DNA of 64,000 nucleotides, taken from assembly GCF_014643835.1 (NCBI RefSeq), contig NZ_BMKD01000008.1, positions 273,281 to 337,280 on the forward strand, in the 5' to 3' direction. Origin of the DNA: Mucilaginibacter rubeus (GTDB lineage: Bacteria; Bacteroidota; Bacteroidia; Sphingobacteriales; Sphingobacteriaceae). The notes below the pieces were generated by a model. It saw nothing but the letters and a program-made list of their open reading frames with translations. It was not told the DNA's origin and made no database searches. A program made the position numbers and the translations under genes. How positions within the stretch are numbered: the stretch's first letter is position 1; the number at the start of each line of letters is the position of its first letter. Shown in pieces: positions 49,314-58,498 of this stretch.

Positions 49314-50594
49314 ATGAATAACCTCCCGCCATTAGCCGAACGTATGCGCCCCAAATCGCTTGATGATTATGTTGGGCAAAAACACCTTGTTGGGCCGGGA
49401 GCAGTGCTGCGTAAAGCTATCGAGTCGGGTTCATTGCCGTCGATGATATTTTGGGGGCCGCCGGGTGTGGGTAAAACTACTTTGGCTTATATTATTTCGC
49501 AATCATTGTTTCGTCCGTTTTTCGCTTTGAGTGCTATTAATTCGGGCGTGAAAGATGTAAGGGAGGTGATAGAAAAGGCATCACTGTTAAAAAAACAGGG
49601 CGAGGTACTGCCGATATTATTTATTGATGAAATTCATCGTTTTTCCAAATCGCAACAGGATTCATTGTTAGGCGCTGTAGAGCGGGGCATTGTTACGTTA
49701 ATAGGCGCTACTACCGAAAACCCATCTTTCGAAGTGATCTCGGCTTTGCTGTCGCGTTGCCAGGTTTATATTTTACAGCCGCTGTCTGAGACTGATCTCA
49801 TCGACCTCCTGAACAAGGCGATGAAAGAGGATGTGGTTTTGCAGGGTAAAAACATCACCATCAAAGATCATGAGGCTTTGCTGCGCCTTTCGGGAGGCGA
49901 TGCCCGAAAGCTGCTCAATATTTTCGAGCTGCTGGTAAACGCTTTTGACACGCCTGAGATAGTACTGACCGATGAAGTTGTGCTGGAGCACGTACAGCAA
50001 AACATGGCACTATATGATAAAACCGGCGAGCAGCACTATGATATCATTTCGGCCTTTATCAAATCCATGCGGGGCTCTGATCCTAACGGTGCTGTTTACT
50101 GGCTGGCGCGCATGATAGTTGGCGGCGAAGACCCGCTTTTCATAGCCCGGCGCATGCTGATCCTGGCATCCGAAGATATTGGCAACGCCAACCCAAACGC
50201 ATTACTACTTGCGCAAAGCTGCTTTGAGGCTGTAAATAAAATAGGGATGCCCGAATCGCAACTGATATTATCGCAAACGGCTATTTACCTGGCAACATCG
50301 CCCAAAAGTAATTCGGCCACTACGGCTATTGGTGCGGCCATAGCATTGGTGCGTCAAACCGGCGATTTACCGGTGCCGCTGCACTTACGTAACGCCCCAA
50401 CCAAATTCATGAAAAACATTGGCTACGGCAAGGATTACAAATATGCCCATAGCTACGAAGGTAATTTTACCGATCTTGATTTTCTGCCGGATGCTATCCG
50501 CGGAACAAAAATTTACGACCCCGGTAACAATGCGCGCGAAAACGAATCAAAAGAAAAGTTAAGAAAACTTTGGGGCGACAGGTATAAATACTAA
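49314..50594 (+). CDS. rarA: Replication-associated recombination protein A
   Basis: A 426-residue AAA+ ATPase (MgsA/RarA) that acts at stalled forks and interacts with SSB. Walker A is GPPGVGKT (residues 48-55), Walker B is LFIDEIH (Asp105-Glu106), and sensor 1 is IGATTENPSFE. The C-terminal tetramerisation region contains GSDPNGAVYWLARMIVGGEDP and ASEDIGNANPNAL. Length is typical and the gene is intact. It is a single gene. Confidence 0.95.
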   Translation: MNNLPPLAERMRPKSLDDYVGQKHLVGPGAVLRKAIESGSLPSMIFWGPPGVGKTTLAYIISQSLFRPFFALSAINSGVKDVREVIEKASLLKKQGEVLPILFIDEIHRFSKSQQDSLLGAVERGIVTLIGATTENPSFEVISALLSRCQVYILQPLSETDLIDLLNKAMKEDVVLQGKNITIKDHEALLRLSGGDARKLLNIFELLVNAFDTPEIVLTDEVVLEHVQQNMALYDKTGEQHYDIISAFIKSMRGSDPNGAVYWLARMIVGGEDPLFIARRMLILASEDIGNANPNALLLAQSCFEAVNKIGMPESQLILSQTAIYLATSPKSNSATTAIGAAIALVRQTGDLPVPLHLRNAPTKFMKNIGYGKDYKYAHSYEGNFTDLDFLPDAIRGTKIYDPGNNARENESKEKLRKLWGDRYKY

Positions 50595-50731
50595 CTTAAG
50601 TTTCGCGTTATAGAGCCTGTTAATTAATATCATATAATGATTTGACCAATATTAATTAATTTATAGCTTTAGGCTTTATGCATTTTGCTTTTATATAAAA
50701 CCTATACCTTAACTCTTAACTGTCTATACTT

Positions 50732-52207
50732 ATGATCACTACCTTTCTCGGGCACGAACTTAAAGCTTTCTGGCGGTCAAAAAATACAGGTAAAAGTATT
50801 GCTATCCGTGTGGTAATGGCCTTACTTATCCTTTATCTTTTTGGATGTATCTTGCTTGCCGGTTTGTTTTTGAATGAAATTTTGGGGCAGGTTTTTCCGC
50901 ATGATGACATAGTGGTTTCTTTTTGCGGTATCATCCTGCTTTATTTTTTGTTTGACCTCATGATGCGCATGCAATTGCAGGAACTGCCTACGTTAAGAGT
51001 GCAACCATATCTTCATTTACCTATAAAAAGGAATACGGTGGTCGGCTATCTGGCCTTTACGGCCATGCTTTCGGTTTTTAACCTGTGGCCCATTATACTT
51101 TTTGTACCTTTTATTTTAAAAGTGATCCTTACCGATTCGGGTGCTTTGCCTGCGCTCGTTTTTATATTGGCTATTATCGGCTTCATGCTTTTCAATAATT
51201 ACATGGCCTTGTTTATTAAACGTAAGGCCAATCTTAATGGCTGGGTCTTCCTGGTTTTCGCAGCGGCTCTCATCCTTATTATTACCGGCGATTTCAGGTT
51301 TCATCTGTATTCGGTGCGTAATATTTCCTATCTGTATTTCGGCCATTTGCTCACTAAACCGGTATTGGTATTACTGCCTGTTGTGCTTGCTGCAACCATG
51401 TACTACATCAATTTTGCCTACTTAAAACAAAACCTGTACCTCGAAGAGCTGAGTTCGCGCAAGGCATCGGCTTATAAAAGCAGTACGGAGTTTCCGCTGT
51501 TAAACAGGTTTGGTAAGGTTGGCGACCTTGCCGCAAACGAGCTGAAACTGATCTTCCGTAATAAGCGGCCACGATCGGCATTGGTTATGGGGTTGTTCTT
51601 TATGTTTTACGGGCTCATATTTTATACCAACAGCCATTACGGACAAACCTGGTACATTTTTGTGGGCATGTTCATGACGGGTATTTTTATTATCAGTTAT
51701 GGGCAGTTCATGTATAGCTGGCAAGGCGCTCATTTTGATGGCCTGTTGGTAAGCAAGATCAATTTCCGCGATTTTTTAAAGGCAAAATACCTGCTATTTA
51801 CTATGGTATCAACCGTGGCTTTTATATTGACTACGCCTTATGCTTATTTTGGCTGGCGCATTGTTTTGGTACATTTTGTAATGTACCTGTGGAACATCGG
51901 CGTCAACACAACCATTGTGCTGTTTTTTGCTAACCGCAATGCCAAACGGATAGATCTGTCAAAAGGCGCGTCGTTTAATTGGGAAGGGGTGGGGGCAACG
52001 CAAATGCTTATTTCGTTTCCCTTGATGATAACGCCGTATATCATTTATCTTCCCTTCTCACTGTTCAAACACGCCGACGTCGGCCTGGCCATGCTGGCTG
52101 GTACCGGGATCATATTCATCTTAACCCGCGATTTTTGGGTTAAAAAACTGGAAGAGGATTTTATACAAAAACGTTACACCGTTGCCGAAGGCTTCAGAAA
52201 TAAATAA
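50732..52207 (+). CDS. DUF5687 ABC-type permease
   Basis: A 491-residue membrane protein with about 12 hydrophobic helices, matching DUF5687, a Bacteroidota family that supplies the membrane part of ABC exporters. Charged loops such as LEELSSRKASAYKSSTEF and NANAKRIDLSKGASFN-like stretches separate the helix groups. It is followed by its ATPase gene after 4 nt. The substrate is unknown. Confidence 0.85.
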   Translation: MITTFLGHELKAFWRSKNTGKSIAIRVVMALLILYLFGCILLAGLFLNEILGQVFPHDDIVVSFCGIILLYFLFDLMMRMQLQELPTLRVQPYLHLPIKRNTVVGYLAFTAMLSVFNLWPIILFVPFILKVILTDSGALPALVFILAIIGFMLFNNYMALFIKRKANLNGWVFLVFAAALILIITGDFRFHLYSVRNISYLYFGHLLTKPVLVLLPVVLAATMYYINFAYLKQNLYLEELSSRKASAYKSSTEFPLLNRFGKVGDLAANELKLIFRNKRPRSALVMGLFFMFYGLIFYTNSHYGQTWYIFVGMFMTGIFIISYGQFMYSWQGAHFDGLLVSKINFRDFLKAKYLLFTMVSTVAFILTTPYAYFGWRIVLVHFVMYLWNIGVNTTIVLFFANRNAKRIDLSKGASFNWEGVGATQMLISFPLMITPYIIYLPFSLFKHADVGLAMLAGTGIIFILTRDFWVKKLEEDFIQKRYTVAEGFRNK

Positions 52208-52211
52208 TTCT

Positions 52212-52928
52212 ATGATTGAAGTAAGAAATTTAAAAAAGGTTTATAACGGGATTACCGTTGTGGATGTACCCGCCCTGCAAATTAACAAAGGCGAAAGCGT
52301 TGGCCTTGTAGGTAATAACGGCGCTGGTAAAACCACACTATTCCGGATGGTGCTCGACCTCATTCGCGCCGAAAGCGGCGAGATTTTATCCAACGATGAA
52401 ACTGTAGCTGGTCATGAGAAGTGGAAAGATTACACCGCTGCTTATCTCGACGAAGGTTTCCTGATAGATTACCTTACACCTGAAGAGTATTTTTATTTTA
52501 TAGGAGGGCTACATAGTCATAACCGCACATATGTTGACGAGGTGTTGGTTGGCCTGACCGATTTTTTTAATGGCGAGATCCTGAAGAAAGGGAAGTACAT
52601 CCGCGACCTGTCAAAAGGTAACCAATGCAAAGTTGGTGTAGCGGCCTGCCTGTTGCAGGAACCTCAATTGCTGATGCTGGACGAGCCCTTTGCCAATATC
52701 GACCCAAGCACCCAGTTTAGGCTTAAAAATCTGCTGAAAGATCTGAACAGGAATAAAGGTGTAACTACCATAGTATCCAGCCATGATCTTAACCACATTA
52801 CCGATGTATGCGACCGGATTCTGCTGATGGAAAAAGGCGTGATCATTAAAGATATTGCAACCAGCTCATCAACGTTAAATGAGTTGGAAGCGTACTTTGG
52901 CGTTGAGGTCGCCCCTCCTGCCCATTAA
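52212..52928 (+). CDS. ABC transporter ATP-binding protein
   Basis: A 238-residue ATPase. Walker A is GNNGAGKT (residues 34-41), Walker B LLMLDEP (153-159), and the H-loop is His191 in SSHDL. The signature reads LSKGN (133-137) instead of LSGGQ, and the Q-loop position lacks an obvious Gln (AYLDEGFL), both divergent. The start is the ATG at 52212, 4 nt after the DUF5687 stop, so the two form an operon and one transporter. The C-terminal APPAH lies in a degenerate copy of the C-rich palindrome. Confidence 0.9.
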   Translation: MIEVRNLKKVYNGITVVDVPALQINKGESVGLVGNNGAGKTTLFRMVLDLIRAESGEILSNDETVAGHEKWKDYTAAYLDEGFLIDYLTPEEYFYFIGGLHSHNRTYVDEVLVGLTDFFNGEILKKGKYIRDLSKGNQCKVGVAACLLQEPQLLMLDEPFANIDPSTQFRLKNLLKDLNRNKGVTTIVSSHDLNHITDVCDRILLMEKGVIIKDIATSSSTLNELEAYFGVEVAPPAH

Positions 52929-52968
52929 AAGGGTGACTACCTTCAAGCCCCTTTTTAAGCATAAACAA

Positions 52969-52999
52969 AAAAAGCATTGCCGACAGCAATGCTTTTTTT
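52969..52999 (+). terminator. Rho-independent terminator of the DUF5687 transporter operon
   Basis: AAAAAGCATTGC (52969-52980), a CGACA loop, GCAATGC and seven Ts form a perfect hairpin. It may also serve the convergent TlpA-like gene. Confidence 0.88.
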
Positions 53000-53046
53000 G
53001 TTTAAAATCTTCTTTTGAAAAGCGTGCGTGCATACAAGCACTTCCT

Positions 53047-54288
53047 TTAGGGGGCTGGAGGAGCTTGTATTAGATCATCAGTCAGCTTCTCAAACTCGTT
53101 GATAAACTCTGTATAATGCTCCCCCGTTCCCGGACCACTAAAACCAGTATGGATTTTTTGTACGTCGCCGTTTTTATCGATAATAATGGTGGTAGGGAAA
53201 CCAACCACTTTGGATAACATAGGCAGGCTTTGAGCGGTTTGTTTTTTATCGCTGGTATAGCCGGTCACCAACAATGAGTAAGGTACTTTAAACCTGTCTT
53301 TTACTTGCTGCAGCGCTTTCTTTGATTTTTCAAAATCGGTGGTGCGTTCATAAGCCAGGCCAATTACCTCAACACCTTTATCGTGATATTTGTTATAGTA
53401 GTTGACCATATAAGCAGTTTCGTCCATGCAGTTTGGGCACCATGAGCCCAATATCTGCACAATTACCACTTTGTTTCTGAACCTGGCATCCTCAAGCGAA
53501 ACAGTTTTGCCATCAAGGTCCTTAAAGCTGAAAGCTATTTTTTTATACCCCGGTTTTAATGAAGTGAGTGAATATGCATCTGGAAGTTTGGCGTTTTCAT
53601 CCTTTACAGCGGTCCAGGATTGAACTGCCGAATATCCGGCGTAAAATTTACCGTCGGTAATGGCTTTATCATTGCCGATAGTAGCAGTAAAAGTATAGGC
53701 ATGACCGCCGTCGAAAGTAGAGAGGTAAAGTTTATTACCACTTACCGAGCCTTCTAAATAACGGTAATCACCGGTGGTGGTTAAGAAAGTACCTGTAAGT
53801 TTATTACCGTCCTGCTTAAACTCGCCAACGGTGGTATCGCGGCCCTCGCCCTCACCAAACACTGCCGACCAGCGGCCTCCGATATTAAACGCCGGTTGTT
53901 CAGTATTCTTAAAAAAGCGCCATGAAGTATTAGGCCTGGCGCTGAACGGAACAAGGAGATCATTATCCGCCAGGTGCCTTACCCAGTTGCCGTTAAGGCT
54001 ATCTCCGTTAAGTTTCAGCTTAAATTCTGAATTGAACAGCGGCATATGGATAAAAACAGAATCGCCTTTGGTAGCAACATCTGTTACCTTGAAATGCTCG
54101 GCACCGTTAATGATAGCTAATTGTTGTTTGCTCCCGCTATTGTTGACCTCGAAATTAAAAGGGATTTCGGTGCCTGATTTAGTTTTAAGTGCACCGCGCC
54201 ACACACCTGTTTTTAGTTTGGTTTGAGCAAAGCCGGTTTGCAGAAATAGTAATCCGCAAATACCAGCTATAATATTTTTGAAAGTCAT
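53047..54288 (-). CDS. TlpA-like thiol-disulfide oxidoreductase
   Basis: A 413-residue exported protein with a signal peptide (GICGLLFLQTGFAQ). The N-terminal 235 residues are a beta-rich domain of unknown role (GVWRGALKTKSGTEIPFNFE), then a TlpA/AhpC-TSA domain: FSFKDLDGKTVSLED, the redox motif GSWCPNCMDE, and the cis-Pro in VVGFPTTIIIDKNG. It probably reduces or transfers disulfides in the periplasm. The last residues APPAP and the stop codon fall in a C-rich palindromic repeat, as in gltX. Confidence 0.88.
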   Translation of the reverse strand: MTFKNIIAGICGLLFLQTGFAQTKLKTGVWRGALKTKSGTEIPFNFEVNNSGSKQQLAIINGAEHFKVTDVATKGDSVFIHMPLFNSEFKLKLNGDSLNGNWVRHLADNDLLVPFSARPNTSWRFFKNTEQPAFNIGGRWSAVFGEGEGRDTTVGEFKQDGNKLTGTFLTTTGDYRYLEGSVSGNKLYLSTFDGGHAYTFTATIGNDKAITDGKFYAGYSAVQSWTAVKDENAKLPDAYSLTSLKPGYKKIAFSFKDLDGKTVSLEDARFRNKVVIVQILGSWCPNCMDETAYMVNYYNKYHDKGVEVIGLAYERTTDFEKSKKALQQVKDRFKVPYSLLVTGYTSDKKQTAQSLPMLSKVVGFPTTIIIDKNGDVQKIHTGFSGPGTGEHYTEFINEFEKLTDDLIQAPPAP

Positions 54289-54345
54289 ACTTAAATATAT
54301 AGTCTACTTAATCTATATACTTTCAAAGGTATAAAAACAGCGCCG

Positions 54346-55485
54346 TTATTTCAACAATCCGCGCGAAATGACAATTCTTTGAATTTCAGATGTTCCTTCA
54401 TAGATCTGAGTTATTTTGGCATCCCGCATCAGGCGTTCAACGTGATATTCTTTCACATAACCGTACCCGCCATGAATCTGCACCGCTTCGGTGGTGGTGC
54501 GCATAGCTACTTCAGATGCATACAGTTTTGCCATTGAGGATGCCTGGGCATAGGGTTTTCCATGATCTTTAAACCACGCTGCTTTAAGGCACATCAAACG
54601 GGCTGCCTCAATTTCAGTAGCCATATCGGCCAGCTTAAATTGGATAGCCTGGTGGTCGGCAAGCGATTTACCAAAAGTTTTGCGCTCCTTAGCGTATTGC
54701 ACTGCAAGTTCGTAAGCACCTGAAGCAATACCTAAAGCCTGCGAAGCAATACCTATACGGCCACCATCCAGTACGTTCATGGCAAACTTAAACCCAAAGC
54801 CGTCTTCGCCAATGCGGTTCTCTTTAGGCACTTTAACATCGGCAAACATCAGCGAGTGGGTATCCGAGCCGCGGATGCCCATCTTGTTCTCTTTAGGGCC
54901 AACAGTAAAGCCCGCCATTCCTTTTTCAACAATAAAAGCGTTGATACCATGGTGTTTTTTTTCGGCATTGGTTTGTGCTATTACAATATAGGTAGATGCG
55001 CTGCCTCCGTTGGTGATCCAGTTCTTAGTACCATTAAGCAGGTAATGATCGCCCATATCAATTGCTGTAGTGGTTTGTGATGTAGCATCAGAGCCGGCTT
55101 CCGGCTCCGAAAGACAGAACGCGCCAATGCATTCGCCTTTGGCCAGCGGTACCAGATATTTTTGCTTCTGTTCTTCGCTGCCATATTTCTCCAATCCATA
55201 GCATACCAGCGAATTATTCACTGAAACAATTACTGATGTGGATGCGTCAATCTTTGAAAGTTCCTCCATCACCAGCACATATGATATGGCATCCATGCCA
55301 GCGCCGCCATATTGCGGAGATACCATCATGCCCAGGAAACCCAGTTCACCAAGTTTCTTAACCTGGGCAGCAGGGAATTTTTGCTGTTCGTCGCGTTCAA
55401 TAACACCTGGCTTCAATTCTGTTTGCGCAAAATCACGCGCAGCCTGGCGAATCATTTTTTGTTCTTCGGTCAGTTCAAAATACAT
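54346..55485 (-). CDS. Short-chain acyl-CoA dehydrogenase
   Basis: A 379-residue flavoenzyme that forms the alpha-beta double bond of acyl-CoA. The conserved CLSEPEAGSDA (about residues 124-134), GGRIGIASQALGIA, and the catalytic Glu363 in IYEGTSEIQRI are all in place, the position used by short- and medium-chain enzymes. It probably acts on butyryl-CoA-like substrates. It is a single gene, with a 36-bp perfect palindrome 22 nt before its start codon that may be an operator. Confidence 0.93.
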   Translation of the reverse strand: MYFELTEEQKMIRQAARDFAQTELKPGVIERDEQQKFPAAQVKKLGELGFLGMMVSPQYGGAGMDAISYVLVMEELSKIDASTSVIVSVNNSLVCYGLEKYGSEEQKQKYLVPLAKGECIGAFCLSEPEAGSDATSQTTTAIDMGDHYLLNGTKNWITNGGSASTYIVIAQTNAEKKHHGINAFIVEKGMAGFTVGPKENKMGIRGSDTHSLMFADVKVPKENRIGEDGFGFKFAMNVLDGGRIGIASQALGIASGAYELAVQYAKERKTFGKSLADHQAIQFKLADMATEIEAARLMCLKAAWFKDHGKPYAQASSMAKLYASEVAMRTTTEAVQIHGGYGYVKEYHVERLMRDAKITQIYEGTSEIQRIVISRGLLK

Positions 55486-55507
55486 GGTATAATTAAAAGC
55501 ATAAATA

Positions 55508-55543
55508 TATAAAAATTACTATGCATGCATAGTAATTTTTATA
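55508..55543. promoter_or_regulatory. 36-bp perfect palindrome upstream of the acyl-CoA dehydrogenase
   Basis: The sequence is symmetrical over all 36 bases around GCATGC. Each arm holds ATTACTATGC. Its end is 22 nt before the acyl-CoA dehydrogenase ATG, suggesting a dimer-binding operator. A hairpin role is also possible. Confidence 0.55.
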
Positions 55544-55546
55544 AAC

Positions 55547-55742
55547 AAAAAAAGAGAGCTTTTTTTGAAGCTCCCTTTCCCCTAATTAATTTAAACTATT
55601 GATTAAACCCAAAACAAAGAACAAAAAATCTCAACTTGGGCGTCTGAGAATTCAATTTAATTTTTCACAGGTAGATGTTACTAAATCTTTTATTTTTTCA
55701 CAGATGATACAGGGCGAATATCTATATACAAATCCTTTGCCA
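55547..55742 (-). ncRNA. Candidate small RNA with sigma-54-like promoter and terminator (unit B)
   Basis: Read on the minus strand, ATGGCAAAGGATTTGTA (55727-55743) is a sigma-54-like element. About 150 nt later a terminator follows: AAAGGGAGCTT (55568-55578) pairs with AAGCTCTCTTT (55551-55561), ending in seven Ts. No frame is seen between. The promoter shares 13 of 17 bases with unit A at 27.9 kb, and the region before the terminator shares GGTTTAAT and a GAAAG before the stem. Confidence 0.4.
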
Positions 55743-55892
55743 TAATTATAAAATTGTGGCATTAATATTTCATGTTTAAACGTTAGTTGCTCATTTTTAT
55801 AAAAGAATAATATCTGTATATAAAATGTAATGGTGTTATTTTATATTTAGCTTGCACAAAAAATACAATGTATCATATTAGCCGATCCAGTC

Positions 55893-56132
55893 ATGCTTTT
55901 AACTGATTTTGAATACCTTAACGACACTAATAGCGCATTTAAACGCAAAGTTGCCTTACAGATTAAAACTTTACGCAAGCAAAATCAGGTTACCCAGGAG
56001 AAGTTTTTTAACGAAACGCACATAAATATTGCCCGGCTCGAATCTGGTATTATTGATATCAGGTTGGAAACACTTCGTAAAATTTGTTATTATTTTAACG
56101 TTTCCTTAGCAGGTTTTTTCCAGGAGATATAA
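55893..56132 (+). CDS. Small XRE-type helix-turn-helix regulator
   Basis: A 79-residue DNA-binding protein with a HTH_3 motif in FKRKVALQIKTLRKQNQVTQEKFFNETHINIARLESGIIDIRLETLRKI, broken here as an imperfect match in the first helix. It lies 88 nt upstream of the M13 peptidase gene on the same strand. It is similar in size to the regulator at 37530. Confidence 0.8.
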   Translation: MLLTDFEYLNDTNSAFKRKVALQIKTLRKQNQVTQEKFFNETHINIARLESGIIDIRLETLRKICYYFNVSLAGFFQEI

Positions 56133-56220
56133 TAAATTATCATATTTTAAAAAATAAGCTGTCCTAAATTCTATTTTACCATACAGTTGTTGTATTTTAA
56201 TTCATACACACACCTAAAAA

Positions 56221-58275
56221 ATGAACAGAAAAACCCAATCCTTATCCATAGTTGCCGCCGCGCTTGGCACCTTACTTAGTGCCTGTAGCCAAACCGACAA
56301 AACAAAAGCTTACGAAGCCGGCGACCCAGTGATCCATAATATGGATACCACCGTAAAACCGGGCGATGACTTCTTTAAATATGCCAACGGAACCTGGCTT
56401 CGCAAAAATCCTATTCCGGCGGCGTACGCTGCCTGGGGCATCGGCAATGTTGTGCAGGAAGAGTTGCGCGACAAGATGAAAAAGATCAACGAGGATGCGC
56501 TTAAGGCTAATGCTCCGAAGGGCAGCAACACCCAAAAAATAGGCGATTTTTATTTCAGCGGGATGGATACCGTTAACATCGAAAAACAGGGGCTTGCACC
56601 TCTGAAAGATGAACTGGATAAAATTGACAGGATAACGGATATCAAAAGCCTGGTTGAGGAGTTTGCACACTTACAACGGATTGGCGTTACGCAGCCTATC
56701 GGCGCTTATGTTGGGCAAGATGCTAAGAACAGTGCAAAGATGGCTTTGGGTTTATACCAGTCGGGCATTGGTATGCCAAACCGCGATTACTACTTTAATA
56801 AAGATGAGCATAGCGCAGCCATCCGTACCGACTATCAAAATAATTACCTGCCCGCCATATTCAAACTGGCAGGCCTGCCTGTCGATAAAGCAATTGCCGG
56901 CGCTAAGAAAACTTATTCGCTGGAAACTTTCCTGGCTGATAGCAGCCGGAAACTGGAGGACCTGCGCGATCCTTATCATAACTATAACAAAATGCCACTT
57001 GCCGCGCTGAGCAAGCTGGCCCCGGATATTGACTGGAAACCCACTTTTGAAAAGATGGACTACAAAAATGCGGATACCGTAATTGTAGGACAGCCTGAGT
57101 ATTACAGGGCGCTTAATAAAGCACTAAAAACTTTTACTATAGATGACTGGAAGAATTACCTGCGCAAGAACCTGGTCACTGCTTTTGGGCCATACCTGAG
57201 CAAACCGTTTGATCAGGAGGTGTTTCGGTTTTATGATAAGGTGATTTATGGCAGTACGGCCCAACTTCCACGCTGGAAAAGGGTGTTGGATACTGAAAAC
57301 GGTTTGATGGGCGAGGTATTAGGACAAATCTTCGTAAAAGAATATTTCCCCGAGAAAACAAAAGAGCGCTATGTGAAATTGGTTGAAGAAATGCGCGCCA
57401 GCTTTAAAGAGCATATTGAAAAGCTGGATTGGATGAGCCCCGAAACCAAGGAGAAAGCTTACTACAAATTATCAAAAGTTGTCCCTAAAGTTGGTTACCC
57501 GGATAAATGGAAGGATTTTTCAACTCTGGAAATTAACCGGGGCCCTTACGCCCTCAACGTATTACGGGCAAACGAGTGGTGGCATAATTTCAGCGCGGCT
57601 AAATTAGGCAAACCTGTCGACCGTACTGAATGGGACATCACGCCTCAAACCTATAATGCTTACTATAACCCATCAAACAACGAGATTGTATTGCCTGCCG
57701 GCATTTTTACCATTCCCGGCTACAAGGATGAGAATATTGATGATGCCGTCATTTACGGTTATGCTGCCGCTTCAACTATTGGCCATGAAATGACCCACGG
57801 TTTTGATGACCAGGGCAGGCAGTTTGATGCTGCCGGAAACCTTAAAGCCTGGTGGAAACCGCAGGATTCGGTAAAATTTAGTCAGCGTGCCAAAATGCTT
57901 ATCGACCAGTTTAATGGTTACAGCATTTATGGTTTGCATGTAAATGGCAAAGCCACTCAGGGGGAAAATATTGCCGATCTCGGCGGAATAGTAATAGGTC
58001 TTGACGCGTTCAAAAAAACACAGCAATATAGAGAGGGTAAACTCATTAACGGGTTAACACCCTTACAGCGTTATTTTTTAGGATACTCATTAGGCTGGCT
58101 TACGCAAGACAGGAAAGAATCACTTTCGAGCCAGATCCTAACCAATGAACATGCGCCCGGTTTTATGCGTGTTAACGGGCCGTTTACCGATGTGCCTGAA
58201 TTTTACGAAGCCTTTCATATTAAGAAAGGTGATAAAATGTGGATAGATCCGGATAAACGGGTGAAGATATGGTAG
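56221..58275 (+). CDS. M13 family metallopeptidase (neprilysin-like), lipoprotein
   Basis: A 684-residue zinc peptidase. The lipobox LLSAC places Cys22 at the mature N-terminus. The N-terminal domain has PGDDFFKYANGTWLRKNPIP, typical of M13. The zinc site is HEMTH (His522-His526) in GHEMTHGFDDQGRQFD, with the third ligand Glu582 in GENIADLGG. The C-terminal motif is NEHAPGFMRVNGPFTDVPEFYEAF. It is probably an envelope-anchored peptidase degrading small peptides. Length matches the family. Confidence 0.93.
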   Translation: MNRKTQSLSIVAAALGTLLSACSQTDKTKAYEAGDPVIHNMDTTVKPGDDFFKYANGTWLRKNPIPAAYAAWGIGNVVQEELRDKMKKINEDALKANAPKGSNTQKIGDFYFSGMDTVNIEKQGLAPLKDELDKIDRITDIKSLVEEFAHLQRIGVTQPIGAYVGQDAKNSAKMALGLYQSGIGMPNRDYYFNKDEHSAAIRTDYQNNYLPAIFKLAGLPVDKAIAGAKKTYSLETFLADSSRKLEDLRDPYHNYNKMPLAALSKLAPDIDWKPTFEKMDYKNADTVIVGQPEYYRALNKALKTFTIDDWKNYLRKNLVTAFGPYLSKPFDQEVFRFYDKVIYGSTAQLPRWKRVLDTENGLMGEVLGQIFVKEYFPEKTKERYVKLVEEMRASFKEHIEKLDWMSPETKEKAYYKLSKVVPKVGYPDKWKDFSTLEINRGPYALNVLRANEWWHNFSAAKLGKPVDRTEWDITPQTYNAYYNPSNNEIVLPAGIFTIPGYKDENIDDAVIYGYAAASTIGHEMTHGFDDQGRQFDAAGNLKAWWKPQDSVKFSQRAKMLIDQFNGYSIYGLHVNGKATQGENIADLGGIVIGLDAFKKTQQYREGKLINGLTPLQRYFLGYSLGWLTQDRKESLSSQILTNEHAPGFMRVNGPFTDVPEFYEAFHIKKGDKMWIDPDKRVKIW

Positions 58276-58335
58276 GGTAGCGCGGTAACGATGTGGTTGG
58301 CCGTTATATGGTCACCTTTTAGTGTGTTAAAAACA

Positions 58336-58392
58336 GACACGAAGCAAATCCAAATCATACAGGGCGACTGTAAATCGGGATTGCTTCGTGTC
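58336..58392. repeat. REP-like inverted repeat, GACACGAAGC variant
   Basis: GACACGAAGCAAATCC (58336-58351) pairs with GGATTGCTTCGTGTC (58378-58392) with one extra base. The loop contains ATACAGGGCG as in the copy at 5634-5707. It lies between the convergent M13 and aldehyde dehydrogenase genes. Confidence 0.7.
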
Positions 58393-58498
58393 TTATAGTT
58401 GCAATGACTGTAAGTTGTTAATTGTCAAGTATAAGCATATTAACTCCCTTTTTTTAGGGTTGTCCTGGGGCTGCTCCTCATGACGTCCTAACGGTTCC

